Of a stretch of DNA of 64,000 nucleotides, positions 19,688 through 29,732 are shown in pieces. This stretch comes from Paracoccus sp. DMF-8 (lineage in GTDB: Bacteria; Pseudomonadota; Alphaproteobacteria; Rhodobacterales; Rhodobacteraceae), in assembly GCF_029309835.1 (NCBI RefSeq), contig NZ_JARJHL010000011.1, positions 1 through 64,000 of the forward strand, given 5' to 3'. A program made the position numbers and the translations under genes. The notes beneath the pieces were generated by a model. It was not told the origin of the DNA. It was given only the letters and a program-made list of their open reading frames with translations, and searched no databases. The first letter of the stretch is position 1. The number at the start of each line of letters is the position of its first letter.

Positions 19688-21365
19688 GGCGCGGCCCCCG
19701 GGAAACCGGATGCAAGGGTGCGGGCCTTTGTCGCGGCACCTCGATCTTGCCGATCAGGGGCATGTCGTCGTCGGGCGAAACGGTATGACGCTCGATCAGG
19801 CGATGGACATGGGGCGCGCCGGGGCCTTTGTGCAGTTTCGCAAGTTCCTCGGTGACGGTGGAATCGGCCTTGGTGCGGCGCATGTTGTGGCGGACATATT
19901 CGTCCCAGGTCGCGATATGATAGCTTTCCGACCAGATCGCCGGGTTTTCCAGATCGCGCAGCAGCGCCCAGTTGCGCGCCCGTCGCGGCGGCGGATGTTG
20001 CGGCGCCGGGCCATCAGCTCAAGGAATTCGGGCGCATCCTGCTGGTCGATGTGATAGTCGATCATGACCATGATCGGCCCCGACCGCCCGCGCAGATCCA
20101 GCCGCAATTCGGGTTCGCGAAAGCGGTTGGCCGGGTCCAGATCCAGCGTGCCGAATTCGGGGACGGACAGCCAGCGCCCGACCAGTGCGCCGATCAGCAG
20201 CGGCACGGCGGCCAGCGCCAGTGCGGTATCCGTCCCCGATGCGCTGGCGACCGAACCCCAGATCCACGACCCCGCCGCCATCCCGCCAAAGGTCGCGGTC
20301 TGATACAGCGCCAGCGCCCGCGCCACGACCCAGCGCGGCGTCGACAACTGGACCGAGACATTGAACAGCGACAGCGCCATGACCCTGCCCATCCCGGCGG
20401 GCAGGATCGCCAGCCCCTGCAGCCAGATGCTGTCGGTAAAGGCCAGCGCCAGCGCCGCCACCACGAAACTGGCGAATGAAATCTGGACGATGATTTCATT
20501 CGACAGCCTTTCGCGGATGATCGGATTGGCGACCGCCCCCAGAATGGCGCCGACGCCGTAGCAGCCCAGCAACATCCCGAACAACAGCGACCCGCCCTCG
20601 GCATGGATTTCGCGACCAGCGGCAGCAGCACCGGGATCGAGACGGCGGAAAAGCCGAACAGCCCCGCCCGGATCAGCACGCGCACCAGATTGGGCGACAG
20701 CGCGACATGGCGCAGCCCCGCACCGACCGCGCTGACGAAAGGCTCGCGCGAGATTTCGCGCTTTGGCGCAGGCGGTCGCCACAGCAGCAGCGCCGCCATC
20801 AGGGGAATATAGCTGAGCGCATTGACACGAAAGCCGCAGCCGCCCCCCAGGCCGCCGTAATGATCCCGCCCGCCGCGGGCCCGACGCTGCGCATCAGGTT
20901 GAACCCGACCGAATTCAGCGTCACCGCGCCGGGCAGATCCTCGCGCGGGACCAGATCGCCCATGCTGGCCTGCCAGGGCGGGTTATACAGCGCCTGACCC
21001 ATGCCGATCAGAAAGGTGAACGCCAGCAGCAGCCAGGGCGTCATCAGCCCCGTCCATGCCGCCACCGCCAGCAGCGCCGAAACGATTGCCATAAAGGCCT
21101 GCGCCCCGATCAGCAGCGTGCGGCGGTCGAAATTGTCGGCCAGCGCGCCAGAGGCCAGCGCGAACAGCATGATCGGCAGCGTGTTCGACGCCTGCACCAG
21201 CGCGATCAGCGTCGGCGAATCCGTCAGTTGCGTCATCATCCAGGCGGCGCCCACCGCCTGCACCAGCCCGCCGAAATTCGAAACCAGGGTGGCCGACCAC
21301 AGCGTGCGGAAATCCTTGTGGCGAAACGGGGCGAGCGGATTCTTGCGATCGGACAAAGCTGGCAT
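19684..21365 (-). CDS. MFS exporter of the DUF894/EntS-like group with C-terminal extension (frameshifted)
   Basis: A twelve-helix major facilitator. It opens PFRHKDFRTLWSATLVSNFG, has the DNFDRRTLLIGAQAF loop, and continues through GLFGFSAVSIPVLLPLVAK and ERLSNEIIVQISFASFVVAA. A soluble C-terminal region of roughly 130 residues (IMVMIDYHIDQQDAPEFLEL, HIATWDEYVRHNMRRTKAD) resembles the extension seen in this MFS subgroup. At least four shifts occur (about 20825, 20600, 19985, 19740). If the last is corrected, the chain ends in a TGA overlapping the dppB ATG. Substrate unknown; siderophore export is known for EntS relatives. Confidence 0.8.
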
Positions 21366-21503
21366 TCCGGTATGGTGACGGCCCTAACTTAACACTGACG
21401 CGCCCGGCTGCAATCTTGGCCAGGGATGCCGCAAATCCGGGCAGGTCAGGCCGTCGCGATTCTGTCGATTCGGTTCTTTCTTTCACGTTTTCGGACTATC
21501 CGT

Positions 21504-21523
21504 GAATATTTCGTCAGATATTC
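21504..21523. promoter_or_regulatory. Candidate operator between the MFS gene and dadA
   Basis: Inverted repeat gaatat (21504-21509) and atattc (21518-21523), 8 bases apart, within the 283-base divergent intergenic region. AT-rich dyads of this type are plausible Lrp/AsnC-family sites, and dadA genes are often Lrp-controlled. That link is inference. Confidence 0.3.
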
Positions 21524-21648
21524 GCCATGTTGCCGGATGATCTTGCGTGTAATTCCTGGTGGACGGGCTGAAACGGGATTTCTTTTCACGCCGAACGCCT
21601 ATCCTTGCCAAAGGAAAGCGATCAGCCGAACAGGGGGAGCGTCGGGTC

Positions 21649-22953
21649 ATGAAAGTCATCATTCTGGGTGCGGGCGTCATCGGGGTCACCTCGGCATGGT
21701 ATCTGGCCCGCGCGGGCCATGACGTCACGGTGATCGACCGCCAGACCGGCCCCGCGCTGGAAACCAGCTTCGCCAATGCCGGAGAGATTTCGCCGGGCTA
21801 TTCCTCGCCCTGGGCGGCGCCGGGCGTGCCGCAAAAGGCGATCAAATGGATGTTCCAGCGCCATGCGCCGCTGGTTCTGCAGCCGCGTTTCGACATGCAG
21901 CGCGCCAGTTGGATGGCGCAGATGCTGAAGAACTGCACCGCCTCGGCCTATGCGCTGAACAAAAGCCGGATGGTGCGTCTGGCCGAATACAGCCGCGACT
22001 GCCTGCGCGACCTGCGCATGGAAACCGGCATCCATTATGACGAACGCACGCAGGGCACCTTGCAACTGTTCCGCAGCCAGAAACAGATCGACGCGGCGGC
22101 CAAGGATATCGCGGTGCTGCAGGCCGACGGCGTCCCCTTCGAGGTGCTGGACACCGATGGCTGCGTGGCTGCCGAACCGGGGCTGGCCGCATCGCGCGAC
22201 CGGATCGTCGGCGGGTTGCGCCTGCCGGGCGATGAAACCGGCGATTGCTTCAAATTCACCAACAACCTTGCCGAAATGGCGCGGGCGGCGGGCGTGACCT
22301 TTCAATGGGGCGTCGATATCCGCGCGCTGCACGCCGATGGCGGGCGGATCACCGGGGTCGAAACCGATCAGGGCATGATGAGCGCCGACCGCTATGTCGT
22401 GGCCCTAGGGTCCTATTCGCCTTTCCTTGTCCGGCATCTGGGGCTGAAACTGCCGATCTATCCGCTGAAAGGCTATTCGCTGACCATCCCGGTCGTCGAT
22501 ACGGATCGCGCGCCGGTGTCGACCGTCATGGATGAAACCTACAAGATCGCGATCACCCGGCTGGGCGACCGGATCCGCGTCGGCGGGTTGGCCGAAATCG
22601 CCGGTTTCGACATGCGCCTGAACCCCCGCCGCCGCGAAACGCTGGAGCTGTCGGTGGGCGATCTGTTCGGTGGCGCGGGCGATCTGCGCCGGGCGGATTT
22701 CTGGTGCGGGTTGCGCCCGATGACGCCGGACGGCACGCCCATCGTCGGTGCGACGCATCTGCCGAACCTTTACCTGAACAGCGGTCACGGCACCGCGGGC
22801 TGGACGATGGCCGCAGGCTCGGGCCGGGTGCTGGCCGATCTGATGTCGGGCCGCGCCCCGGAAATCGAATCCGAGGATCTGGGCTATGTCCGTTACACGC
22901 GCGGCACGCGGCGCAGCCATCCCGTCGCGCAGCCCCAACCGGCGCGCGCCTAG
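21649..22953 (+). CDS. dadA: D-amino-acid dehydrogenase small subunit
   Basis: A 434-residue flavoprotein of the DAO family. It starts [20 protein letters not shown] (FAD Rossmann motif) with an acidic end at VTVID. DadA hallmarks follow: [71 protein letters not shown] and [18 protein letters not shown]. It oxidises D-alanine and other D-amino acids to keto acids and passes electrons to the respiratory chain at the inner membrane. RBS gggggagcg precedes the ATG. No partner racemase is seen here. Confidence 0.96.
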   Translation: MKVIILGAGVIGVTSAWYLARAGHDVTVIDRQTGPALETSFANAGEISPGYSSPWAAPGVPQKAIKWMFQRHAPLVLQPRFDMQRASWMAQMLKNCTASAYALNKSRMVRLAEYSRDCLRDLRMETGIHYDERTQGTLQLFRSQKQIDAAAKDIAVLQADGVPFEVLDTDGCVAAEPGLAASRDRIVGGLRLPGDETGDCFKFTNNLAEMARAAGVTFQWGVDIRALHADGGRITGVETDQGMMSADRYVVALGSYSPFLVRHLGLKLPIYPLKGYSLTIPVVDTDRAPVSTVMDETYKIAITRLGDRIRVGGLAEIAGFDMRLNPRRRETLELSVGDLFGGAGDLRRADFWCGLRPMTPDGTPIVGATHLPNLYLNSGHGTAGWTMAAGSGRVLADLMSGRAPEIESEDLGYVRYTRGTRRSHPVAQPQPARA

Positions 22954-23167
22954 GGCAGAAGGCGGGGCAAAACGCAGCCTGTGGGCAACAGTCTTGTGAC
23001 GAAAGGTGAGGCGATTCTGGGATGCTCTTGACGATTCACCGGGTTAACTGACCTTTAGCCTGCAAATCGAATCGTGCGGGGGCGCGCGCAGCCATGCTTG
23101 CCGCCTTCGCCACTGCTGCCCCGGCCGCGATGCCTGTCGCGCCGCTGCGTTACGAAGGAAGAAAAAA

Positions 23168-23950
23168 ATGCGTACCGCCCCGCTCATGCTGATTCTGGCG
23201 TTGGGTCTGGCCGCCTGCACGGACCAGACGCCTGCCAACTCGACCACCTCGACCGTGACGACCACGCCCGCGATCTATCAGGCCCGTGTCGATCAGGGGC
23301 CGAATGGCGAACCGATCACGATCCCCGCCATCCGCCCCGCTTATCTGAGCGAACGCAACATGCGTCAGCGCGTGGCCTATAACGGCCCCGAGGCACCCGG
23401 TTCGATCGTTGTCGATCCCTATTCGCGTTTCCTCTATCACGTCATGCCCAATGGCGAGGCGATGCGCTACAGCGTCGCCGTCGGCCGTGCGGGCAAGGGT
23501 TTCGCGGGCGAGGCGACGATTCAGCGCAAGGCGGCATGGCCGTCCTGGACCCCCACCGCCAATATGGTGCGGACCGAACCCGAGCTGTATGGTCATCTGG
23601 CGGGCGGCGTGAAAGGCGGCGCCGACAATCCGTTGGGCTCGCGCGCGCTGTATCTGTATCAGGGCAGCGCCGATACGATGTATCGCATCCATGGCACGAT
23701 GGACCCCAGTTCCATCGGCAAGGCGACCTCGGCCGGTTGTATCCGCCTGTTCAACCAGGACGTGATGGACCTGTTCAACGAGGTGCCGCGCGGCACCTAT
23801 GTCAAGGTCCGCTCGGCCGCCGAAAGCCGCATGTATGAGGGCGAACTGGTCGAGACGCCGGATGGCTACATGGTTTCGCCCGCCGAATATCAGGCCCAGC
23901 AGGCCGCGCTGGCAGAACGTCAGGCGGCAGCCGCCGCGCGCAAACGCTAA
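23168..23950 (+). CDS. L,D-transpeptidase lipoprotein (YkuD/ErfK family)
   Basis: 260 residues. A lipoprotein signal peptide (MRTAPLMLILALGLAACTD) has the lipobox LAAC at about 14-17. The YkuD catalytic domain (about 75-215) carries MYRIHGTMDPSSIGKATSAG followed by CIRLFNQDVMDLF, giving the catalytic His and Cys. It would form 3-3 peptidoglycan cross-links or attach proteins to peptidoglycan in the periplasm. The C-terminus is Ala/Gln-rich. RBS gaaggaag precedes the ATG. A terminator-like hairpin follows. Confidence 0.95.
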   Translation: MRTAPLMLILALGLAACTDQTPANSTTSTVTTTPAIYQARVDQGPNGEPITIPAIRPAYLSERNMRQRVAYNGPEAPGSIVVDPYSRFLYHVMPNGEAMRYSVAVGRAGKGFAGEATIQRKAAWPSWTPTANMVRTEPELYGHLAGGVKGGADNPLGSRALYLYQGSADTMYRIHGTMDPSSIGKATSAGCIRLFNQDVMDLFNEVPRGTYVKVRSAAESRMYEGELVETPDGYMVSPAEYQAQQAALAERQAAAAARKR

Positions 23951-23977
23951 GCGGCCCTGCCCTGACAACGACAGTTG

Positions 23978-24006
23978 CGCGCCCTGGCCAGTCCGGGGCG
24001 CGTTTT
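23978..24006 (+). terminator. Intrinsic terminator after the L,D-transpeptidase gene
   Basis: A stem of cgcgccc (23978-23984) and gggcgcg (23996-24002) with an 11-base loop, followed directly by TTTT. It starts 28 bases after the stop codon. Confidence 0.65.
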
Positions 24007-24103
24007 CCATTGGCGGGACGGTTTGCAAAGCGCGCGGGCTTTGCTATCCCTTGCCCGCGCTGATGTTGATACCCGCCCTTTCCCTGTTCCGGTTTCCGCC
24101 ACG

Positions 24104-25039
24104 ATGCGACGTTTTCTGTTGGCTGCCCTGATTGCCCTCACCGCTGTGCCGGCTTTCGCCGCGCCGGTTTCCGCGCGCGAAGCGGCCGATGCCGGACCGG
24201 CAACCCCGACCGCTGCCGCCGAAAGCGCGGACCGGCGCTGCACCGCTGACGGGCGGGTCTGCATCGCGCTGGCCAACTATGTCCCCGATGTCTGCCGCGC
24301 CATCGAGCTGGCCTCGGCCCAGCATGGCATCGACCCGCATTTTCTGGCGCGGCTGCTGTGGAAGGAAAGCCTGTTCGAGGCGGGTGCGATCAGCCCGGCG
24401 GGCGCGCAGGGGATCGCGCAATTCATGCCCGGCACGGCCGATATCGTCGGGCTGGACGATCCCTTCAACCCGGCGAAATCCATCGACATCTCGGCCCGCT
24501 ACCTGCGCCAGTTGACCGATGGTTTCGGCAATATCGGGCTGGCCGCCGTCGCCTATAACGGCGGCGAAAACCGCGCCGCCCGCTACAAGCAGCAGGGCGG
24601 CAGGCTGCCTTGGGAAACGCTGGATTACGTCGAGGCGATCACCGGCCATTCCGCCGATGTCTGGCGGCTTGAACCGCCCGATGCCGACAAGCTGGACCTG
24701 CGTCTGGACAAGGACAAGGAATTCTTTCCCGCCTGTGTCACGCTGGCCGGCAACCGCACGATCCGCGAATTCCAGACCCCGCAACGCGCATGGCCCTGGG
24801 GCGTGATCGTCGCCTCGCATCCCAGCAGGGCGGGGGTGAACCAGCAGATCACGCGGCTGAACCGCCAGTTGCGCCCGATTCTGGGCGGCAAACGGGTCAG
24901 CTATCTGCAACGCCGCCTGTCGGCCGGCGGGCGGCGCGTCTATACCGCCCAGATCGGCTACGAAACCCGCAACGAGGCGCTGGCCTTTTGCAACCGGCTG
25001 AAATCCTTGGGTGGCCGCTGTCTGGTGCTGAAGAATTAA
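24104..25039 (+). CDS. Lytic murein transglycosylase with C-terminal SPOR-like domain
   Basis: 311 residues. A signal peptide (about 1-20, cut near AFAAP) precedes an SLT lysozyme-like domain with the catalytic glutamate in LLWKESLFEAGAISPAGAQG. The family motif IAQFMPGTADIVGLDDPFNP and AAVAYNGGENRAARY follow. The last ~70 residues (VSYLQRRL to LGGRCLVLKN) look like a SPOR fold that binds denuded glycan strands. It cleaves peptidoglycan in the periplasm. Its stop overlaps by four bases the stop of the convergent binding-protein gene. Confidence 0.93.
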   Translation: MRRFLLAALIALTAVPAFAAPVSAREAADAGPATPTAAAESADRRCTADGRVCIALANYVPDVCRAIELASAQHGIDPHFLARLLWKESLFEAGAISPAGAQGIAQFMPGTADIVGLDDPFNPAKSIDISARYLRQLTDGFGNIGLAAVAYNGGENRAARYKQQGGRLPWETLDYVEAITGHSADVWRLEPPDADKLDLRLDKDKEFFPACVTLAGNRTIREFQTPQRAWPWGVIVASHPSRAGVNQQITRLNRQLRPILGGKRVSYLQRRLSAGGRRVYTAQIGYETRNEALAFCNRLKSLGGRCLVLKN

Positions 25040-26505
25040 TCCTGCCAGCGCAGCCCGGCCAGATCATTGGCGGGCATCGGGGCGTCCTGCCACAGCCCCT
25101 GCAACCCGGCATCGGCAACGCCGACCTTTGGCAGTTGGAACAGCCAGCCATTGACGTAATCCGCCGCGATCAGTTCCTGCGCCTGACGCAGCAAGGCGCT
25201 GCGTTCGTCGGGATCGACGGTGGCTTTCAGTTGCGCCATGACCTGCTGAAATTCGGGGCGGGCGTAGTGGAAATAATAATCCTCGCGGGCGTAGATGCCG
25301 ATATCCATCGGCTCGACATGGCTGATGATCGTCAGGTCGAAATCACCGCCCTTGAACACGGTTTCCAGCCATTGCGCCCATTCCATATTGGTGATCGCGG
25401 TCCGGATGCCGACCGCGCGCAACTGCGCCGCGATGATTTCGCCGCCGCGCCGGGCATAGGGCGGGGGCGGCAGCGCCAGCCGCAGGTTCAGGTCTGATGC
25501 GCCCGCCTCGGCCAGCAGCTTTTTCGACAGTTCGGGGTCGTAAGCGGACAGGCCGGTCAGGTCGACATAATCGGGATGCATCGGCGCGAAATGCGTGCCG
25601 ATGGGCGTGGCGACTCCGAACATCGCGCCGTCGATCACGTCCTGCCGGTTGATCGCATGGCTGATCGCCTGCCGGATGCGGATATCGTCCAGCGGCTTTT
25701 GCGCGTTGTTCATGGCCAGGATCGTTTCGCCTTCGGTCGTGCCGATGATGACCTTGAAACGCGGGTCCGATTCGATCTGGGGCAGGGTTTCGACGGCGGG
25801 ATAGTTCGGAAAGGCATCGACATCGCCCGCCATGATCGCGGCAAAGGCCGCCGTCGGATCGGCGATGAAACGAAAGGTGGCATTGGTGATCGCGGGCGTG
25901 TCGCCCCAGTAGTCCGCGAACGCCTCCAGCCGGATGCTGTCGCCCTGCCGCCAGCCCGCCAGCCGATAGGGGCCGGTGCCGATGGGGGCGGTCGCGGCCT
26001 GATCCGCGCTGGCCGGGTCCGAGATCACCGCATCGCCCCGAGCCATGTTATAGGCAAAGCCGCCATCGGGCGCGTTCAGCGTGACGCGGACGGTCCGGGG
26101 GTCGATGGCCTCGACCGTTTCGATGCCCTGGAACAGTTCCTTTTGCGCGTTGGTGCTGTTTTCGGCGCGGGCGCGGTCCAGCGTGAACACCACATCCGAT
26201 GCGTCAAAGGCGCTGCCGTCGTGAAAGCTGACGCCTTCGCGCAGGTGAAAGACATAGGTGCGGCCGTCATCCAGCACCTCCCATGAAGTGGCCAGCGCGG
26301 GCTGGACCGCGCCATCGGCCGCGATGCGGGTCAGGCCCTGAAAGATGTTGCCATAGGTGATTTCATCCACCGCCGCCGCCGCCCCCGATGTCGGGTCAAG
26401 GTTTGGCGGCTCCAGCACCATGCCGATCGTCACATCGTCGCGTGCCTGTGCCAGACCGGCGGTCAGAGCCAGCAGCGCGGTCGAAAGGGTAAGGCGAAAG
26501 ATCAT
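25036..26505 (-). CDS. Peptide/nickel-type ABC transporter substrate-binding protein (SBP family 5)
   Basis: 489 residues. A signal peptide (MIFRLTLSTALLALTAGLAQ then ARDD) precedes a family-5 binding protein. Typical stretches are the opening VLEPPNLDPTSGAAAAVDEI, GVSFHDGSAFDASDVVFTLD, PIGTGPYRLAGWRQGDSIRL, IRQAISHAINRQDVIDGAMF and DFDLTIISHVEPMDIGIYAR. It lies separately from the dppBCDF-like operon at 16.4-21.4 kb but could serve it. Substrates of this family include peptides, glutathione and metal chelates. Intact. Confidence 0.93.
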   Translation of the reverse strand: MIFRLTLSTALLALTAGLAQARDDVTIGMVLEPPNLDPTSGAAAAVDEITYGNIFQGLTRIAADGAVQPALATSWEVLDDGRTYVFHLREGVSFHDGSAFDASDVVFTLDRARAENSTNAQKELFQGIETVEAIDPRTVRVTLNAPDGGFAYNMARGDAVISDPASADQAATAPIGTGPYRLAGWRQGDSIRLEAFADYWGDTPAITNATFRFIADPTAAFAAIMAGDVDAFPNYPAVETLPQIESDPRFKVIIGTTEGETILAMNNAQKPLDDIRIRQAISHAINRQDVIDGAMFGVATPIGTHFAPMHPDYVDLTGLSAYDPELSKKLLAEAGASDLNLRLALPPPPYARRGGEIIAAQLRAVGIRTAITNMEWAQWLETVFKGGDFDLTIISHVEPMDIGIYAREDYYFHYARPEFQQVMAQLKATVDPDERSALLRQAQELIAADYVNGWLFQLPKVGVADAGLQGLWQDAPMPANDLAGLRWQD

Positions 26506-26577
26506 CTGTGTCCCCCGGGTGAGCGCCCGTATGCGGGGCCTGTGTCGCGGGCATATTTCAGCGCAAATGCGCCGGGA

Positions 26578-27285
26578 TCAAGCTTTGGGTTCGGTCAGTT
26601 GCTGCACGAAGCCCGCGCACATCAGCCATAGCGAGGTGATGATCAGCCCCCAATGCGCCCAGCTTTCGGGGTGGAAATCGACAAAGGTCGCCCAACCGGC
26701 AAAGAACACCCAACCCGCCGTCATCGGCAGCGAAATCGCGCGCCAGCGTTTGGTGCGGACCGGGTGGATGAACTTGATATTGGTGAACATCGCATAGGTC
26801 AGGATCACGACCACCGCCAGGCTGACCCACCATGCGGGTTGCAGCGCGAACAGCACCAGCACCACCATGTTCCAGCAGCCGGGAAAGCCCGCGAATGAAA
26901 AATCACGGGTTTTCATGCGGGTATCAACGAAATACAGGACCGATCCATAGACGATCACGATAATCGCGAACCACCCCGTCCAGCCCGGCAACAGCCCCGA
27001 CCCGAACAGGGCAAAGGCCGGGATGAAGACATAGGTCAGATAGTCGATGATCAGGTCCATCAACACGCCGTCATAGGTCGGCCAGTGTTTCTTGACCCCG
27101 TAAAGCCGCGCCAGCGGGCCGTCGATGCCATCGACGATCAGCGCGATCAGCAGCCAGAAAAACATCTGCGACCATTCGCCCTGGACCGCGGCCAGAATGG
27201 CAAGCATCGACCAGATCGCGCCGGTGGCGGTCAGCAGGTGGACGGACAGGGCTTTGATGCGCGGCGTTTTGATAAGGGGACTCAT
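26578..27285 (-). CDS. pcs: Phosphatidylcholine synthase
   Basis: 235 residues with about eight hydrophobic helices. The CDP-alcohol phosphotransferase motif is visible as DGIDGPLARLYGVKKHWPTY followed by DGVLMDLIIDYLTY. It condenses CDP-diacylglycerol with choline to phosphatidylcholine in the inner membrane, a one-step route typical of rhizobia and Rhodobacteraceae. The frame can start with GTG at 27303 or ATG at 27285. I prefer the ATG because residues before it are not conserved-looking. Confidence 0.94.
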   Translation of the reverse strand: MSPLIKTPRIKALSVHLLTATGAIWSMLAILAAVQGEWSQMFFWLLIALIVDGIDGPLARLYGVKKHWPTYDGVLMDLIIDYLTYVFIPAFALFGSGLLPGWTGWFAIIVIVYGSVLYFVDTRMKTRDFSFAGFPGCWNMVVLVLFALQPAWWVSLAVVVILTYAMFTNIKFIHPVRTKRWRAISLPMTAGWVFFAGWATFVDFHPESWAHWGLIITSLWLMCAGFVQQLTEPKA

Positions 27286-27391
27286 GGCCGCCGTTACTGT
27301 CACCGAATCGACGCATCCGCAAGAATTGTCTGGGGCTGACAGAAGGAAAGCGGCAAATGCGCGGTATTTTTACCCGATTCACGCGGCGGAT

Positions 27392-28267
27392 TCAGATCAG
27401 GAATTCGTCGCGGCCATAGCCTTGCAGATATAAAAGCGCCGTCAGATCGCCATGATTGACCCGGATGCTGACCTGTGCCGCGACCGATGGCTTGGCATGC
27501 AGCGCAACCCTCGTCCCGGCAAGCTGCAACATGCCCAGATCATTCGCGCCGTCGCCCACCGCAATCGCATCCTGCGGCGTCAGGCCGCGTGCGGCGGCGA
27601 TGTCATGCAGGGCCTCGACCTTGGCCTCGCGGCCCAGAACCGGCAGGCCGACATGGCCGGTCAGCACGCCGTCATCGGACAAAAGCGTGTTGGCGCGGTC
27701 TTCGTCAAAGCCCAGCATTTTCGCGACCGGGCCGGTGAATTCCAGAAACCCGCCGGACACCAGCGCCGCATAGGCGCCCTGTCCGCGCATCGTCGCGACC
27801 AGTTCGCGCCCGCCGGGGGCCAGCGTGATGCGTTCCGCCAGCACCTGCGCAATCACCGATTCGTTCAGCCCGGCCAGCAGGCCGACACGCTCGATCAGGG
27901 CCTCGTGGAAATTCAGCTCTCCGTTCATGGCGCGGGCGGTGATGGCGGCGACCCGTTCGCCGACACCGGCGAAATCGGCCAGTTCGTCGATGCATTCCTG
28001 CTGGATCATGGTCGAATCCATATCGGCGATCAGGATCGCCTTGCGCCGCGTGGCGGTCGGCTGGATGGCCATGTCAAAGCCAAGGGCCTGCATGTTTTCC
28101 CATTCCTGCCAGAAATCGCCGGGGATCTGGTCGACGGGGAATTCTGCAGCGATTCCAGGGGCAAGCCAGATCGTATGGCCACCCTGCCAGCGGTCGCGCA
28201 AAGCGTCGATGATGCTGTCGGAAAGATCGGCGCGCGTCGGCGCGGCCAGAAGCGTGATGGTCTGCAC
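27392..28267 (-). CDS. serB: Phosphoserine phosphatase SerB
   Basis: A HAD phosphatase catalysing the last step of serine synthesis. The motif I aspartates are in LIADMDSTMIQQECIDELAD, the central motif is ALVSGGFLEFTGPVAKMLGF, and the C-terminal motif is AIAVGDGANDLGMLQLAGTR. The open frame reaches 28378, but a GTG at 28267 preceded by GGGGA gives a 291-residue protein with the family's usual N-terminus, so I take that start. An N-terminal ~75-residue region precedes the catalytic core. Divergent from serC, which shares its intergenic region. Confidence 0.94.
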   Translation of the reverse strand: MQTITLLAAPTRADLSDSIIDALRDRWQGGHTIWLAPGIAAEFPVDQIPGDFWQEWENMQALGFDMAIQPTATRRKAILIADMDSTMIQQECIDELADFAGVGERVAAITARAMNGELNFHEALIERVGLLAGLNESVIAQVLAERITLAPGGRELVATMRGQGAYAALVSGGFLEFTGPVAKMLGFDEDRANTLLSDDGVLTGHVGLPVLGREAKVEALHDIAAARGLTPQDAIAVGDGANDLGMLQLAGTRVALHAKPSVAAQVSIRVNHGDLTALLYLQGYGRDEFLI

Positions 28268-28397
28268 GGCGGTTTCCCCAAGGCTGGACGGGCGGGCTGG
28301 TCGCGCCATTCGGTAGACCAGCCGTGGCAATTTCGCCAGTGCAAAGGTGGCGCGGAAAGAAAGTCGAAAGCGACCCATTTTCGCTCTTGCGCGACTC

Positions 28398-28446
28398 GGA
28401 CCTTGGGTCTAGTGCGGTCAGCGGGACACCTCGCCCCAACGCGAGG
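28398..28446 (+). ncRNA. Candidate serC leader RNA
   Basis: Two small hairpins lie in the 5' leader of serC. A 5-bp stem spans 28398-28410 with loop ttg. A 6-bp stem cctcgc/gcgagg spans 28429-28434 and 28441-28446, ending 23 bases before the serC ATG. Alphaproteobacterial serC genes are known to carry a conserved leader element, the serC motif. Position and hairpin number fit, but I have not aligned it to a covariance model. Confidence 0.5.
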
Positions 28447-28469
28447 CTATATACCTGGAAGGGTAGAAC

Positions 28470-29615
28470 ATGACTGCACAAGCACCGGCAACGCGGCCGG
28501 CGAATCCGCGTTTTTCCTCGGGCCCCTGCGCCAAAATCCCCGCATTTGATCTGAACATGCTTTCCGACGCGCCTTTGGGCCGCTCGCATCGTTCCGCTGT
28601 GGGCAAGGCAAAGCTGGCCGAGGCGATTGATCTGACCCGTGACATTCTGGGCGTGCCCGCGGATTACCGCATCGGCATCGTGCCCGCGTCGGATACCGGC
28701 GCCGTCGAAATGGCCCTGTGGTCGCTGCTGGGCGCGCGGCCTGTGGAAATGCTGGCCTGGGAAAGCTTTGGCGAAGGCTGGGTCACCGATGTCGTCAAGC
28801 AGCTGAAGCTGGACGCGGTGGTGCGCAAGGCCCCCTATGGCGAGATCGTCGATTTCGCGCAGGTCGATTTCGCGCGTGATGTGGTGTTCACCTGGAACGG
28901 CACGACCTCGGGCGTGCGGGTGCCGAATGGCGATGTGATCCCGGCGGACCGTCAGGGGCTGACCATCTGCGACGCGACCAGCGCGGCATTCGCGATGGAT
29001 CTGCCCTTTGACAAGCTGGATGTGGTGACCTTCAGCTGGCAGAAGGTTCTGGGCGGCGAGGGCGCGCATGGCGTCCTGATCCTGTCGCCCCGCGCGGTCG
29101 AGCGGCTGGAGACTTATACCCCGGCATGGCCGCTGCCCAAGATTTTCCGCATGACCAAGGGCGGCAAGCTGATCGAGGGGATTTTCAAGGGCGAGACGAT
29201 CAACACGCCTTCGATGCTGTGCGTCGAAGATTATCTGGTCGCGCTGAAATGGGCGCAGGCCCTGGGCGGGAAAGAGGCGCTGTTTGCGCGGTCGAACGCC
29301 AATGCGGCGGCGGTGCGCGATTTCATCGCGGACAGGGATTGGATTGCGGATCTGGCGGTGGACCCGGCGACGGCCTCGAACACTTCGGTCTGCGTGCGGT
29401 TCACGGATGCGCGGATCAAGGATGGCGCGGCTTTTGCCAAGACGGTCGCCAAGCGGCTGGAGAAGGAAGGCGTGGCGCTGGATGCCGGTGCCTATCGCGA
29501 TGCGCCTGCCGGTCTGCGGATCTGGTGCGGTGCGACGGTGGAAACGTCCGATGTCGTGGCGCTGATGCCCTGGATCGAATGGGCCTTCAACGCCGAGATC
29601 GCGGCGCAGGCCTGA
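28470..29615 (+). CDS. serC: Phosphoserine aminotransferase
   Basis: A 381-residue class V PLP enzyme that converts 3-phosphohydroxypyruvate to phosphoserine. It starts with a short alphaproteobacterial extension, then [34 protein letters not shown] and [15 protein letters not shown]. The PLP aspartate region is [18 protein letters not shown], and the probable Schiff-base lysine is in [15 protein letters not shown] strong RBS ggaaggg precedes the ATG. serA follows 118 bases downstream, and serB is divergent. Confidence 0.97.
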   Translation: MTAQAPATRPANPRFSSGPCAKIPAFDLNMLSDAPLGRSHRSAVGKAKLAEAIDLTRDILGVPADYRIGIVPASDTGAVEMALWSLLGARPVEMLAWESFGEGWVTDVVKQLKLDAVVRKAPYGEIVDFAQVDFARDVVFTWNGTTSGVRVPNGDVIPADRQGLTICDATSAAFAMDLPFDKLDVVTFSWQKVLGGEGAHGVLILSPRAVERLETYTPAWPLPKIFRMTKGGKLIEGIFKGETINTPSMLCVEDYLVALKWAQALGGKEALFARSNANAAAVRDFIADRDWIADLAVDPATASNTSVCVRFTDARIKDGAAFAKTVAKRLEKEGVALDAGAYRDAPAGLRIWCGATVETSDVVALMPWIEWAFNAEIAAQA

Positions 29616-29624
29616 TTTTTCCGT

Positions 29625-29690
29625 CCCGGCCGTGGCCGGGGGCGCTGCCCTCGGACCCCCGGGGTATTTCAGTGATGAAGAAGGGATGAC
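29625..29690. repeat. GC-rich intergenic hairpin element between serC and serA
   Basis: Contains cccggccgtggccggg, a tight 7-bp stem, then ggcgctgccctcggaccccc, ggggtattt and agtgatgaagaag. I recognise this layout (GCTGCCCnCGGACCCCCGGGGTATTT) as a recurrent intergenic motif in Rhodobacterales genomes. It may act as a partial terminator or processing site, letting serA be expressed differently from serC. Confidence 0.5.
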
Positions 29691-29732
29691 GGGTTGGCCC
29701 GGTCGGTCCCGCATATCCAGAGGATAGAGAAG

